Below are positions 10,830-20,599 of a DNA stretch of 64,000 bases, piece after piece. The stretch covers positions 24,555,256-24,619,255 of the forward strand of contig NC_065557.1 of assembly GCF_022605725.1 (NCBI RefSeq), in the 5' to 3' direction. The DNA is from Anthonomus grandis grandis. Lineage: Eukaryota; Arthropoda; Insecta; Coleoptera; Curculionidae. The first letter of the stretch is position 1, and each line of letters starts with the position of its first letter. Under the pieces are notes generated by a model. That model did no database searches and had not been told where the DNA came from. It worked only from the letters and a program-made list of their open reading frames with translations. The translations under genes and the position numbers were made by a program.

Positions 10830-11700
10830 AATACTGACAATTTTTGGGTAAAATACATCCATTGGCAATTGGTCCAGAGCAGATCCATTGTGAGTTGACT
10901 TCTTCGCATTGGCTATACCATGGTTCGTTGCAATATTATTTACTAGGACTTATAATTAATTTTGATTAATTATTTGGCACAGGATAAACTAATTCTAAAT
11001 TACATACATTTTGTTCAAATATGGGTATCTTAATTGCTCGAATTGCCATTTCATTTAAAACTAAAAGACCAGTTTTACAGATTAAGGTTAATTCTGATAA
11101 ATGCTTGATTGGCCATAGTGCATTTTTAGGATAGTGAACTTTTAAGTATTGCCATATTTCATTGATATGTTTTAAGGTTAAAATTTCGAGATCTAAAGTT
11201 TCTAAGTGTCCAAAAGATAAAATACGTAATATTTTTCTAAAAATTGATTTAAGTTGGTAATCTTAATATATTAACTTTGCAGATTTAACATTAAATTAGA
11301 CTGGGTATTTGATTTAGAATTTTCATTACGTATGTTTTTCAAGTTCTCGTTAATCGTGTGAATATTATTTTTAAACTCTTGCATTATATTTCCTGCGAAT
11401 GAACTAAGGTCGTTGATTTTGTGCATAGGCTCAAGCTGATTAAATTTCAATATTTGCAAATTCTGGGTAATAACCTCTAGGTCGTTGTTATCTAAGTTTC
11501 CCGTAATGAACTTGATACCACTTCCTACGTAGTTTATTAAACCTCGTTTTTTTCGATTTTGCATAATGTTTAAGTTATTTTCGTCAAATACATTTAACTT
11601 TGCGAAAGTGTCATATGTATCATTTAATGCTTTAGAAGGCAAATAAAATTGTGTTTTAATTAAAATACTATTTTGATTATTTACAGAGGGTTGCATAATT
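10830..11700 (-). pseudogene. Element C envelope-like gene (env)
   Basis: The frame 11271-11696 holds the junction between surface and transmembrane subunits: NRKKRGLINYVGSGIKFITGNLD, a furin-type R-x-K-R site followed by the Gly-rich start typical of insect Gypsy Env proteins. A helical segment follows. Continued reading from 11270 down to about 10830, with stops, shows Env-like cysteines (CNLE, WICSG). The surface-subunit part upstream of 11700 is missing at the junction with E. Env makes such elements infectious in some lineages. This copy is broken and lacks a visible signal peptide and membrane anchor. Confidence 0.7.
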
Positions 11701-11760
11701 AATAAATTGGTAAATAATTAAGATAACGAATACTTAAGGCTACTTATATTAAAGGGTATA
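11701..11760. other. Element C remnant before E; TA target at 11759-11760
   Basis: Short AT-rich stretch between the env frame and the TA at which ITm copy E begins. Confidence 0.4.
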
Positions 11761-11966
11761 CAGGGTGTTTCAGAGCTATGGAATCAAACTTCTGGGGGTT
11801 GTTCAGTGCAACAGAAGAATCCATTTGAGTATAGGAACCCATGTCCGGAAATGCGTCACTACGCCACTACGGCCCTAAGACGCGTTAAAATTTATAAAAA
11901 ACATTAATTACTCAAATAGGATCTGCTGCATTTACTGCGGTTCATCGGCGGCTCGCTGAGACAGGC

Positions 11967-12200
11967 ATGTTTAAGACCAAGATGCATATTACTGGTGTTG
12001 CTCAAACCGTAAGAACGGTCGAATTTGAAGAGGTGCTTCAGCGAGTTGCCGATGAACCATCAAATAGCACACGTAACGTCGCTAAGAATATGAATACGAG
12101 TAACGCTTCTGTCTGGCGGGTACTACACGAACAACAACTCCATTCTTACCAATTCCAGAATGTTCAAGGTATGACTGCAGCCGATTATCAGCGGTTTGGC
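11967..12200 (+). pseudogene. Element E transposase, N-terminal DNA-binding part
   Basis: The frame from 11967 shows a helix-turn-helix (RNVAKNMNTSNASVWRVLHEQQLHSYQFQNVQGM), typical of the second HTH of ITm transposases, followed by TAADYQRF. It then runs into the TTGGG array. The region between the HTH and the catalytic third residue, including the first two catalytic Asp, is deleted. Confidence 0.75.
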
Positions 12201-12225
12201 TTGGGTTGGGTTGGGTTGGGTTGGG
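12201..12225 (+). repeat. (TTGGG)5 telomere-like array
   Basis: Five perfect TTGGG units preceded by a degenerate TTGGC unit (12196-12200) and followed by TTG. The array lies exactly where the middle of the E transposase is missing. TTGGG is reported as a telomere motif in some beetles. Confidence 0.9.
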
Positions 12226-12499
12226 TTGCACCGTTGGATTGCCAGAGGTGGAGCAGTTTCTTGGCCTCCTAGGTCACCCGATTTAACGTCGCTCGATTTT
12301 TTCTTGTGGGGAGATGTAGAAGTCTTTAGTCTACGAAACTCCAGTAGAATTAGAGCTAGACTTAATTGGACGAATAACAGCATCATTTGAAATCATTTAA
12401 AATGAGGATCAAATTTTTAGTGTAGTCCGCCGAAATCATGTGCGACGTTTAAATCGGTGTATTGAGGTTGGAGGAAGACATTTTGAACAATTGTTGTGA
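12226..12499 (+). pseudogene. Element E transposase, C-terminal part
   Basis: Reads RWIARGGAVSWPPRSPDLTSLDFFLWGDVE, the region with the third catalytic residue, then after frame breaks a tail ending GGRHFEQLL with a stop at 12497-12499. It belongs to the same transposase as the N-terminal piece upstream of the repeat array. Confidence 0.75.
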
Positions 12500-12559
12500 T
12501 GGTATCATATACAAAAGGTAAAAATAAATGCAGCAGGTTCTATTTAGATTAGAAAATAC

Positions 12560-13489
12560 TTATCTTCGAAACTCGAGTTTTAATTCGTCATTTTTAATGA
12601 ATATAGTAAAGGTAATATCTGGTTTAATTATGTCCTTGATATTTTTTAAAATGTGTTGTTCCTGATTTCCTTTTGAAATTTTTACAAAATGGTAGTTTTT
12701 ATTAAAAGGTTTAGTGTAGGTATATTTAAATTCATCGCCGTAGTCGATAACAAGACGATTTGTTGCATAATTAAGAGGTAATTCTGATATTGGGATATTC
12801 TTTCCTTCTGTATCATTATTGAAGTGTGCAGTGACGTCAGAATCGGTGCGCGTCGGTGGTGAGTTTAAAGGGTTTTGAGAAATCAGGGTATTAACAACAG
12901 GGTATTAGCAACGGGAATATAAATAGAATAGGAATAGGAATAATAGGAATAAAGTATAGGGGAATTGGATATGAGTACTTTGCATTTTGAAAAAGAATTT
13001 TTATAAACTAAATTTTCTATATCAATTTGAGTATTTTTTCGTAGACATATCGTTAGAGGAAAGGTAATTTTGGTGACATTTTTGATGAAATGGCGATAGT
13101 AGCCTATAAGGCCTAAAAAGGCTTTAATTTCTTTCTGATTTCTTGGTATCGGGTAACGTTGGATTATTTCAATTTTTAAAGGATTGGGTTTTATTCCTCT
13201 ATGATGTGTCCTAGGAAAGCTACCGCTTAACTCAGAAATTCTGACTGTATTCTGAGATTAACTTACTTTTTTAAATATCTAACGTATATGATCTATGTGT
13301 TCAGATAGGGACTTCAGAAACCATCCTATGTTTCTGGATGCCTGAAGCATCGGGCTTTTTCGGGACTATCCACAGGGGTGCGGAATACGGAGATATTGAA
13401 GGACGAATTATTTTGTTCTCTAGTAATTTCTGAATTTGAGATTGTATCTCAATATTCATTAGAGGGGGATGTCGAAAGGATTTTACATA
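12560..13489 (-). pseudogene. Element C pol: RT, RNase H start and post-RNase H linker
   Basis: From 13489 downward: PLMNIEIQSQIQKLLENKIIRPSISPYSAPLWIVPKKPDASG (RT start), then after a deletion the RT thumb (KEIKAFLGLIGYYRHFIKN-type reading near 13120-13060). A short YPDFSKPFKLTTDA block marks the RNase H start near 12880, followed by LPLNYATNRLVIDYGDEF near 12780, which corresponds to the domain between RNase H and integrase in element B. The catalytic YxDD region and RNase H body are missing. A GGAATA-rich simple repeat (12914-12953) sits at one of the gaps. Integrase is not found. Confidence 0.65.
12914..12953. repeat. GGAATA-type simple repeat
   Basis: About six loosely repeated GGAATA/GAATA units, lying at an internal gap in element C pol. 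Confidence 0.6.
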
Positions 13490-13491
13490 TA

Positions 13492-15199
13492 CAGGGTGCC
13501 TCCGATTAAGTCGCACTATTGGTATCTTTGTTAATATTTAAGATACAGGGTCGGTTAAATTAGCAAAATAGTAGGATTTTGTCTGTTGATTAAAATGGTG
13601 AAAACAGAAAAAAAATTGAACATCGCGTTTTCGAGAAAATTTGAAAAATGTACTTTTGTTGAATAGAATTCCCTGTATATTTTTACATAAATCAAAAGAT
13701 AATAATTTTCTTAATAGAAAAGTTTATTTACACTAATAGCCTAAACCTAAAAATAACAAAGTTATAGCGATATTAATAATTTTGTCAAATTTAGGCAAGT
13801 TGGCTTTGAAATAAATAACATCAAGTAAAAGTACTAATTTACAATAAATGAGCAAAAACATCGCCATCTTGTTCAATACATTTCTGAGCACATCTAAGCA
13901 CACGGTTTGTAGCTTTTAAGATTGATCTTCTATCTATTGATCCAATTATTTGCCTAATATGTGTTTGAAGTTCATCAACGGTTCTGTATTTTTTTTATAC
14001 ACTTCATTTTTATGTAACCCCAAAAATAAAAATCTAGAGGGTTAAGTCTAGTGACCTAGGTGGCCAACGACTCGGGCCACGTGTCGCAATCTATTTATCG
14101 TCAAACAGTCTAATAAGTAATATTCTTATTTCATTTAGTTGATCGGGAGGTGCTCCATCCTGTTAAAAATAAATTTGTTGCCATTTCTCCAAGTTAACAT
14201 TATCCTAATAATCTTCCAGCGCTCCAGATAATATGAGATCAACATATCTCCTTCCAGTCAAAGTGCAATCATAAAACACAGGTCCTATTACTTGGCTTCC
14301 TATTAAGCCGCACCAAACGTTTATACTAAATTGATTTTGAGAATTTCTGGGATCAGTAAGGAAAAGATTTTCTTGGGACCAATAGTGTACATTTTTTCGG
14401 TTAAACATACCTTTGTTTGAAAAATTAGCTTCGCCGCTCCAAACTATACGGTTTAAAATATTATCATTAGCTTCATATGCGTTACGTAACCAGTTGCAAA
14501 AAGCAAGTCTTCTTTCGTTATCGCCAGGCAACAGTGTTTGTACTGGTCGATACTTATATGGCACAAATTTGTGTTTCTTTAAGACCCGCCAAATTGTTAC
14601 TAAGCTCACACCGTAAGCTCTTGCTAAATCTCTAGTTGAGTTTTCCATATGAACTTCAAAATATGCCAAAATAGAAATTTCAACATCCTCGCTTACTATA
14701 AATTGGTTCCTTCTTCTAGTTCTTTTAAACACGTTTTCGTTATTTCTAAATTTTCTGTAGAGAATTAAAAAGTATCTACGGTTCGGCAAGTTACGAGTCT
14801 GGAATCTCTGGCGGTACTCTTCTAGTGCTCTGTCATTTTATTATTCAAACAATGATTTATTTGTTTTGTTTTCAAAAAGTTCAAGGACAACTTGCCTAAA
14901 TTTGACAAAATTATTAATATCGCTATAACTTTGTTATTTTTACGTTTAGACTATTAGTGTAAATTAACTTTCTTATTAAGAAAATTATTATCTTTTGATT
15001 TTTGTAAAAATATACGGGGGATTCCATTTAACAAAAGTACATTTTTCACATTTTCTCGAAAACGCGATGTTCAATTTTTTTTCTGTTTTTACCATTTTAA
15101 TCAATAGAAAAAATCCTACTAGTTTGCTAATTTAACTGACCCTGTATCTTAAATATTAACAAAGATACAAATAGTGCCGACTTAATCGGAGGTACCCTG
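13492..15199 (-). mobile_element. Element D: ITm transposon with about 310-bp inverted repeats
   Basis: Left end CAGGGTGCC at 13492 and right end GGTACCCTG at 15199 are flanked by TA (13490-13491 and 15200-15201). The terminal arms, about 13492-13803 and 14889-15199, match along their whole length with scattered differences. Skipping D restores an open reading frame of element C pol, so this is a clean insertion. The transposase gene lies between on the minus strand. Confidence 0.9.
13850..14789 (-). pseudogene. Element D transposase
   Basis: The frame 14205-14789 holds two helix-turn-helix regions (ISILAYFEVHMENSTRDLARAYGVSLVTIWRVLKKH), then VWSGEANFSNKGMFNRKNVHYW, INVWCGLIGSQVIGP and GRRYVDLI. 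The first catalytic Asp should be WSDEANF but reads WSGEANF, so it is lost. From 14204 down to about 13850 the C-terminal half continues with stops (QDGAPP-like, RWPPRSLDLTPLDFYFWG, the latter with the third catalytic site). A stop near 14165 also breaks the frame. Full length would be about 310-330 residues, normal for the group. Confidence 0.85.
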
Positions 15200-15201
15200 T
15201 A

Positions 15202-15544
15202 TAGGTCTGTCTGTTTTAATTCGAATTTTATGTTTGGTTTGAATGGTAAAACTGAGGTCACATCCTTTGTGATACATTATGTCTTTGTATTCATGACATA
15301 AGGGTAAAATTTTAGATTTTTCGAGAGAAGTTAATTGATCGAAACGTAAGATGTTTTCAGGGTTGAATTTTTCTAAAATTAGGTATGATGGGTGTATATC
15401 GAATTGATCTCGAGGGATGACTTTCATCCTTTGATGAAAATTTACGTAGACGGTAGCCGTGGGGTTGGAAATAGTGCAAAAGCCATTTTCAACTTTTACT
15501 AAACTGTCAGGGATAATATGATTTTTTATGTCAAACGATGGCAA
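15202..15544 (-). pseudogene. Element C pol segment before RT
   Basis: This frame reads VKVENGFCTISNPTATVYVNFHQ...LTSLEKSKILPLCHEYKDIMYHKGCDLSFTIQTKHKIRIK, the conserved region between protease and RT of errantivirus-like pol. At its 3' end the TA insertion site of D interrupts it, and the frame resumes at 13489. At its 5' end it joins directly to gag, so protease is deleted. Confidence 0.75.
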
Positions 15545-15569
15545 TTATTATTATTATTATTATTATTAG
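15545..15569. repeat. (ATT)8 simple repeat at gag-pol deletion
   Basis: About eight ATT units on the plus strand encode the poly-Asn run. The repeat sits at the point where protease coding is missing. Confidence 0.8.
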
Positions 15570-16410
15570 TAAATTGGTTATTATGAACTTTAGACAGATT
15601 TGAAAATTTTACATGCGATTCAATCATATTATAGTTAATTAGATGCGTATATGCATCATCAAGTGTATTAGGGCGTTGTAACATTAACATCGTTTTTAAT
15701 GTCTGAGGCGAATTGGCTGTCAGAATTAAAACCGAAGTTTTTTCTATTTGATTAATTAAAATTATTTTCGCATTTACATCTGAGACTTCGCAATATAATT
15801 TAGAAAAAATTCTTTGTACAAAGGATTTGAGTCTATCTACAAATTGTAATATGCTTTCATTTTTATTGATCTTAAAGTATTGTAATTGTTGGTGTAAAAT
15901 TTGATAAGTGATAGGATCACCCAACTTCAGCCTTAGGGTCTCTTTAATTGAAGGCCATGAATCTAAATCTGGTCTCGAGCATTGTCAATTAACTTTGACT
16001 TAATGCCTGCTAAAATAACTTGAATTTGGTCAATACCATCATTTGTAAAATATAATTGCTAAAACTCATCTATAGATATTATAAAACTTTCCAAATGGTT
16101 TTGAATTCCAGAGAAGGTTGGTAAGAGAGAAGTGTGGAAGAAGGGTACAATTATGTTTTCCATTCTAATATTTAAATTAGGCTGGGATAAATTAGAATCT
16201 AAAGTTAAGTTATCTAATAGGTTACTTATGTTATCTAAATTATTTTGATCGGAAATATTTTGACTACTTCAATTAAAAATGTTAGAATTTTCGTTTTCAA
16301 CTACTAATCCTAAAGATGCCCTATTTCGTATTAATATGTTTTTTTATTTTTGCGAAGGATATGGACTAGACATTAAATAATGGCAATTCAAACAAAAACT
16401 TACAGTACAA
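15545..16410 (-). pseudogene. Element C gag
   Basis: The frame 15526-15924 reads ITYQILHQQLQYFKINKNESILQFVDRLKSFVQ and ends in a run of Asn encoded by an ATT-type repeat. The upstream part, 15925-16410, reads Gag-like with stops (LLPTFSGIQNHLESFIISIDEF, the capsid start). No zinc knuckle is seen, as in B. Translation into pol occurs across the repeat with the protease missing. Gag would form the virus-like particle. Confidence 0.65.
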
Positions 16411-16720
16411 TTAAGGGATGACCCATAGAGCTTGCACAGTAGAGGTTCACAACCAAAGGAGTCCCTATAAAGGCGTGGCTTGAATCGTTCTGGTCCAGAT
16501 GAGATGTTTGGGAAGGCAGCACTTGGATCAGCTAGGTCCCTGAAAACACGGTAGGCGGCTTAGCAGTTTCTTGCTCCCTTCTCCAAAAGGGTCGCAGTAC
16601 CAAGGGTTGCGGTACTTGGGGTTGGTCGATGTCTTCAGATTCTTGATGGATAGTGCACTAAGATTTGACAATCACTTTTACACAACGGTACACCAATAAA
16701 GGGTAAAATTATAATAAATA
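16411..16720 (-). other. Element C 5' untranslated region
   Basis: Non-coding stretch between primer site and gag, with no recognisable motif. It is GC-richer than the flanks at 16430-16640. Confidence 0.45.
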
Positions 16721-16736
16721 TCCTGTTCGCAGCGCC
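16721..16736 (-). promoter_or_regulatory. Element C primer-binding site
   Basis: The minus strand reads TGGCGCTGCGAACAGGA directly after the LTR end (...TTTAACT). TGG at the junction complements a tRNA CCA end. The tRNA species was not assigned. Confidence 0.65.
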
Positions 16737-16883
16737 AGTTAAATTCAGAAATCGACGAACGGTTTCTTAAAAAATATTTATTGATACAAAAGGGCCTTAA
16801 AACTAGGTGAACAAAAATATGAACAGCAACGGTATTAGCCGACGCTTTGACACAATATTAATGTTAACGATATATTACTAGCG
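16737..16883 (-). repeat. Element C 5' LTR, inner part
   Basis: Sequence between the C primer site and the left edge of B. The LTR continues on the far side of B at 24706-24791. Total length without B is about 230 bp. TTAAAAAATATTTATTG near 16777 may serve polyadenylation or TATA roles. Confidence 0.65.
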
Positions 16884-17105
16884 AGTTAGATAACGGGATC
16901 GGCACAACTTCTTTTTAAAAACAATTTTATTCAAGAAAAATTATAGATGCGGATTTACGTTACTATTGACAGAACAAGTAAGAATGAGGTAAAACAAAAA
17001 AGTACATATATTTATAATCTGCGATATTCATGGTCGTGGGACAATGCTGACATCGGCAATTCCGTGGCTTTGCTGGAAGTGACCATGGAAGATGTTCACA
17101 TAGCT
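16884..17105 (-). repeat. Element B 3' LTR
   Basis: 222 bp, matching 24484-24705 apart from about eight substitutions. The env frame reads into it. Confidence 0.92.
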
Positions 17106-18882
17106 CCTCCCTCCTCAAGTCAGAAAATAGGGATATTTTCTGGATTTGGGGCTGCTCGTTCCGCATCCTTTGGTGTCTTTTTCTAGTCTTCCCTTTGAGT
17201 AGACATATGATGAGTAGTACCAAGATCAGGATTGCTAAGGTACCTACTGATAGCATCTGGTATTGGACAGGTTCTTGGGAAATTTCTTGTACAGGTGAAA
17301 GCTGATTGATTTGTCTCGAGAGCTGGTAGATTTCACTGAAGTCTATTGCAGTAAAGTTTTCACTCCTCAGAACAGTTGAAGGATCAGAAAAATTTACTAT
17401 TTGTAGTTCAGGTAGTACGAGTGGCTTTCCATACTGGATCTTGAAATTATTACTAAATTTCTTTTGACCAACTTGGATAGTACAGTTATTGGGCATCTTT
17501 AGTAAAGTGGGTCCATCCAGATCGAACGATTGATCCATATTACACTGGGTGGTAATTCTAACTTTTTGCTGGGGTAAAATCAGGACCTCGTCTGTAGTCA
17601 CTTGCTCAGCAATGGGTTCGTCAACTTGGGCTATAATTATCTGGCAACTAGTGGGCTTCACATTGTCCAGGGTTTGGAGGATGCAGTCATCACGTGGATA
17701 GAACTCCTCCTTGCAGTAAAAGGCATGTTCCAGGAAAGGGCAATCGGTTGCTTTAACTGGACCTCTTGTTTCGTTCGTGCCAAGTAAGGGTATTTAGGGA
17801 TGATTAATTGGAAGTTTTGAATTATAGGAAAAAGGCGAAGGAACGAATATGTTTGAGGTTTCAAGATTGGTACGTGAATAGCAAAAATTATTTTGTTATC
17901 AGAGAAAGTTACTTGAGTTCCCAAAAATTGATAATAATTAATTGGGTTCTTAAAGGTTGGCAACTGATCTTTATTATAAATTGATTTTAAATAGCCCATC
18001 ATATTTTCTAATTCATAGGTGGATATAATACTGTCATGTAAAGCATTTAGTTTTGCAAACATAATGGCGTCCTCTAAATTATCTACAAAATTAATAAGAT
18101 TTTGACAATCTAAATTAATTTGAAACAGAATGCCTTGAAACACTAAAAAATTATTAATGTTATTTATTTTATTTTCGCTTGCATGTTTAAAACTTTCCAT
18201 ACTTCTTTTTAATTTTAATTGGTTGGAATTAAGGAAAGAAACAGTTTTATTAAAGTTATTTATAAGGCTTTTCTGTAATGAAATTTGTAGATTAAGTTCT
18301 TTCATAACATTTTCTTGATTTTGTAGAAGACTATTAATTGCTTGATCGTAACGTTTTCCATCGTCAGCATCTAGAGTTCCAAATAACCATTTTTGACCTT
18401 TTCCAATTATGTCCATTAAACCTCTCTTTTCCCTAATATGAAGATACAAATTAAGAGAAAAGAAAAATTTTTGCATTTGTAATTAAATATTCAGTTCTAA
18501 AAAGAGAGTTTTCAGACAAAATATGGTAAGATATCGGGTTCATATTAGATAGATTACTATTATCTACTTTTTCTATTTGATTTTTTATGATATTAAGGTA
18601 CTTTTGGATATTTTCTAACTGATTAATTATAGGTAATATATCAACATAATGTTTAGTATAGAAAAGTTTTACATCCCCTAAATAAATAGGAAGTACAGGG
18701 TTTTTGATAGGGGTTAATTGAATATCATAGGAATTAGTTGTTACTAGGAATTTAAACAGGTAAAGAAAGAGTGGAATGTTCTTCATTCTGGTTTTCCTGC
18801 AAAGATTTTCGTTTTTTAACTTTTGGAAGTCTGGCAATATTTTTATGATAAGAAGCTTTTTTAGTGAATATTTTAATACCAC
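16963..18882 (-). pseudogene. Element B envelope-like gene (env), three frame-shifted pieces
   Basis: The first piece (18451-18882) contains a likely signal sequence (NIPLFLYLFKFLVTTNS) and the surface-subunit start. The second (17658-18476) begins at REKRGLMDIIGKGQKWLFGTLDADD, a furin-type R-E-K-R site followed by the Gly-rich fusion-proximal segment, then long helices. The third (16963-17661) ends with one hydrophobic membrane span (LSVGTLAILILVLLIICLLKG) and a basic tail. The pieces overlap at about 18470 and 17660, implying two frameshifts. The tail frame continues across the polypurine tract into the 3' LTR. Env of this type enables cell-to-cell spread in gypsy. This copy is interrupted. 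Confidence 0.85.
17106..17122 (-). promoter_or_regulatory. Element B polypurine tract
   Basis: The minus strand carries CTTGAGGAGGGAGGAG immediately before the 3' LTR. It lies inside the env reading frame (codes DLRREEL). Confidence 0.75.
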
Positions 18883-19009
18883 TTTGAGATTTTATGGGGA
18901 CCTTTTTTGGCATGTTTTTATTTCTTAATTTTGTTCTTATAAAAGCATTTTTCTCTTGAGAAGAGCCCGGGGGTTCTGACCTCTTTTCGTTACACTTATT
19001 TATAACCAT
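18752..19009 (-). pseudogene. Element B pol C-terminal tail
   Basis: Lys/Arg-rich frame (KKVPIKSQSGIKIFTKKASYHKNIARLPKVKKR) overlapping the start of env by about 130 bases. It likely represents the basic tail of integrase. Such pol-env overlap is common in errantiviruses. Confidence 0.5.
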
Positions 19010-19998
19010 TTCCTTAGTAATCGCATTCCTTTCTCGAATCTTGCTAAATAATAATTTCGTGTTATCTTTATGAGACTGTACATAATTAGATATAATTACG
19101 TGGTCGCTTAAGTCAAAGGGATCCGTATTATTTATATGGCCTTTTATTATCTCGAAAGATGTATGCTTTGTTACACTATGAATAGAGTTGTTTTAACCTA
19201 ATACGGCACGTTTTATCAGCTGGTCAGCTGTAAAATGACTGTGTTATTCTTTTAGGCACCTAAAATGCTCGATTAAAGTGGAATGAAACCGTTCTACGGG
19301 TGAATTACTGTTACTATTTTTTGGGGTGGTGAAATGTAATTTAATTTTATAGTTTACAAAAATCTTCAACTTCTTTATTTTTAAATTCAGTACCTGAGTC
19401 TACACTTATTTTCTGGGGCAAACCATGATGACTTGTAAATTGGAATAGGCTTTCTATTATAGAAATTCCGGTTAATGAGATTAAGGGGTAGGCTTGACCA
19501 TACCGCGAGAAGGAATCAATTATGGTTAAAAAACATGCATTTGAAATTTTAAAGGTATCCATATGGATGTGTTCGAAAGGTTTTGAACTTGTCGGGGTCA
19601 AGTTAAATTTAATGATAGGTGGATTTCGATCATATTTATTTTTTAAACAAATTTCACAATTATTTACAAAATTTTCAATATCCATTGTCATTTTTGGCCA
19701 ATATTTTGATAAGAGTGCCATTTTCATTTCATTTATTCCTCTGTGACAAGTTTTGGTGGTGTGATACAAATTTAGTTTCTTTTTGGTCATCTGATGTTAC
19801 AATATCTTCCAAAAGTTTGGAACATAAGATTATTTTAAAAGAGGAATTTTTAAATAAGTTTTGTAATGTTACCGTAAAATGTTTGCTTAATTTGTCATTA
19901 CGAAAATAAATAGCATAGGTGTATTTGGGGTCGATATATTGTTTTAATAAGTCAATAAAATTGGGTGTTGGATTTCTTGCTGAAACGGTTACGTACAT
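19010..19998 (-). pseudogene. Element B integrase and preceding domain
   Basis: Reading 19998-19729 gives a small domain (TVSARNPTPNFIDLLKQYIDPKYTYAIYF) placed between RNase H and integrase. Next, 19790-19347, comes the zinc-binding part (YHTTKTCHRGINEMK...CEICLKNKY, an HHCC pattern) and the catalytic core with HMDTFKI and ISVDSGTEF, the first two Asp. A stop near 19347 interrupts it. The Glu block (SPVERFHSTLIEHF) follows in another frame near 19290. The basic C-terminal end reaches about 19010. One or two frame breaks separate it from an intact enzyme. Confidence 0.8.
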
Positions 19999-20026
19999 TC
20001 GTTTGTTTTCGAATATTTTTCCGTTT

Positions 20027-20557
20027 TTAGCTGAATATCTTGGGTATCTCCGGTTGTAATAATAATTTGATTTTTAAGGTATTTAGAGATTTTTCAGTTA
20101 TAGGTAGATTTAAAATTGGATTTTCGGCAGATGTATGGACCGTTTCGATATCGTTTGATTGATCGGGGTTTTCTGGTTCTAATGGAGTAATGTAAATAGT
20201 AATGTCTGAAGTATTATCAGAAATATTAGAAAGATTGGGAGGCTGGTCCACAGGGAAAATTGTTATATCTGAAGGATCGTCTTTAGGATTGCATTTAATT
20301 TCCTTAAAAATTCTTGTTTTAGAAGGGGCTTGAAATATTGGGGTTATAGTAAGTTCTGGCAGATTTTCTGAACTTTCTTCGATGAGGCTGGCTTGAGAAG
20401 ACAGTTGTGTTTGAGCAGGCCTGATTGTAATATCTGATAAGATATTAATTCGACGAGATTGAAAATTAGGCTCAAAAAGAATTTCGTCCAGGTTGGAATC
20501 ATCTAAGTTTGGGAGTTCATTTGGATTTTGTAGAAAATCATACACTATTTCGTCCAC
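20027..20557 (-). CDS. Element B pol: acidic linker between RNase H and integrase
   Basis: This 176-codon frame is rich in Asp, Glu, Ser, Pro and Ile and contains four near-repeats of SDITI (for example LSDITIRPAQ, PSDITIFPVD, TSDITIYITP). I know no catalytic domain like it. Its place between RNase H and integrase in the same strand suggests it is part of Pol, probably a disordered spacer. The repeated SDITI could be a short binding motif. It starts in a different frame from the RNase H upstream. Confidence 0.5.
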   Translation of the reverse strand: MDEIVYDFLQNPNELPNLDDSNLDEILFEPNFQSRRINILSDITIRPAQTQLSSQASLIEESSENLPELTITPIFQAPSKTRIFKEIKCNPKDDPSDITIFPVDQPPNLSNISDNTSDITIYITPLEPENPDQSNDIETVHTSAENPILNLPITEKSLNTLKIKLLLQPEIPKIFS

Positions 20558-20599
20558 ATCACCAGGGTTGTTTAAGATTTTTTAAGATTTAAGATTCAG

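Larger units (their letters stand above)
11761..12547 (+). mobile_element. Element E: ITm transposon, internally deleted and 3' truncated
   Basis: Begins CAGGGTGTTTC immediately after TA. An inner part of the left terminal region (about 11920-11945, ATCTGCTGCATTTA) recurs inverted near 12525-12547, showing that the right terminal region is present, but the outer 160 bases of the right end are gone. The transposase is reduced to N- and C-terminal pieces joined by a (TTGGG)5 array. Confidence 0.75.
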
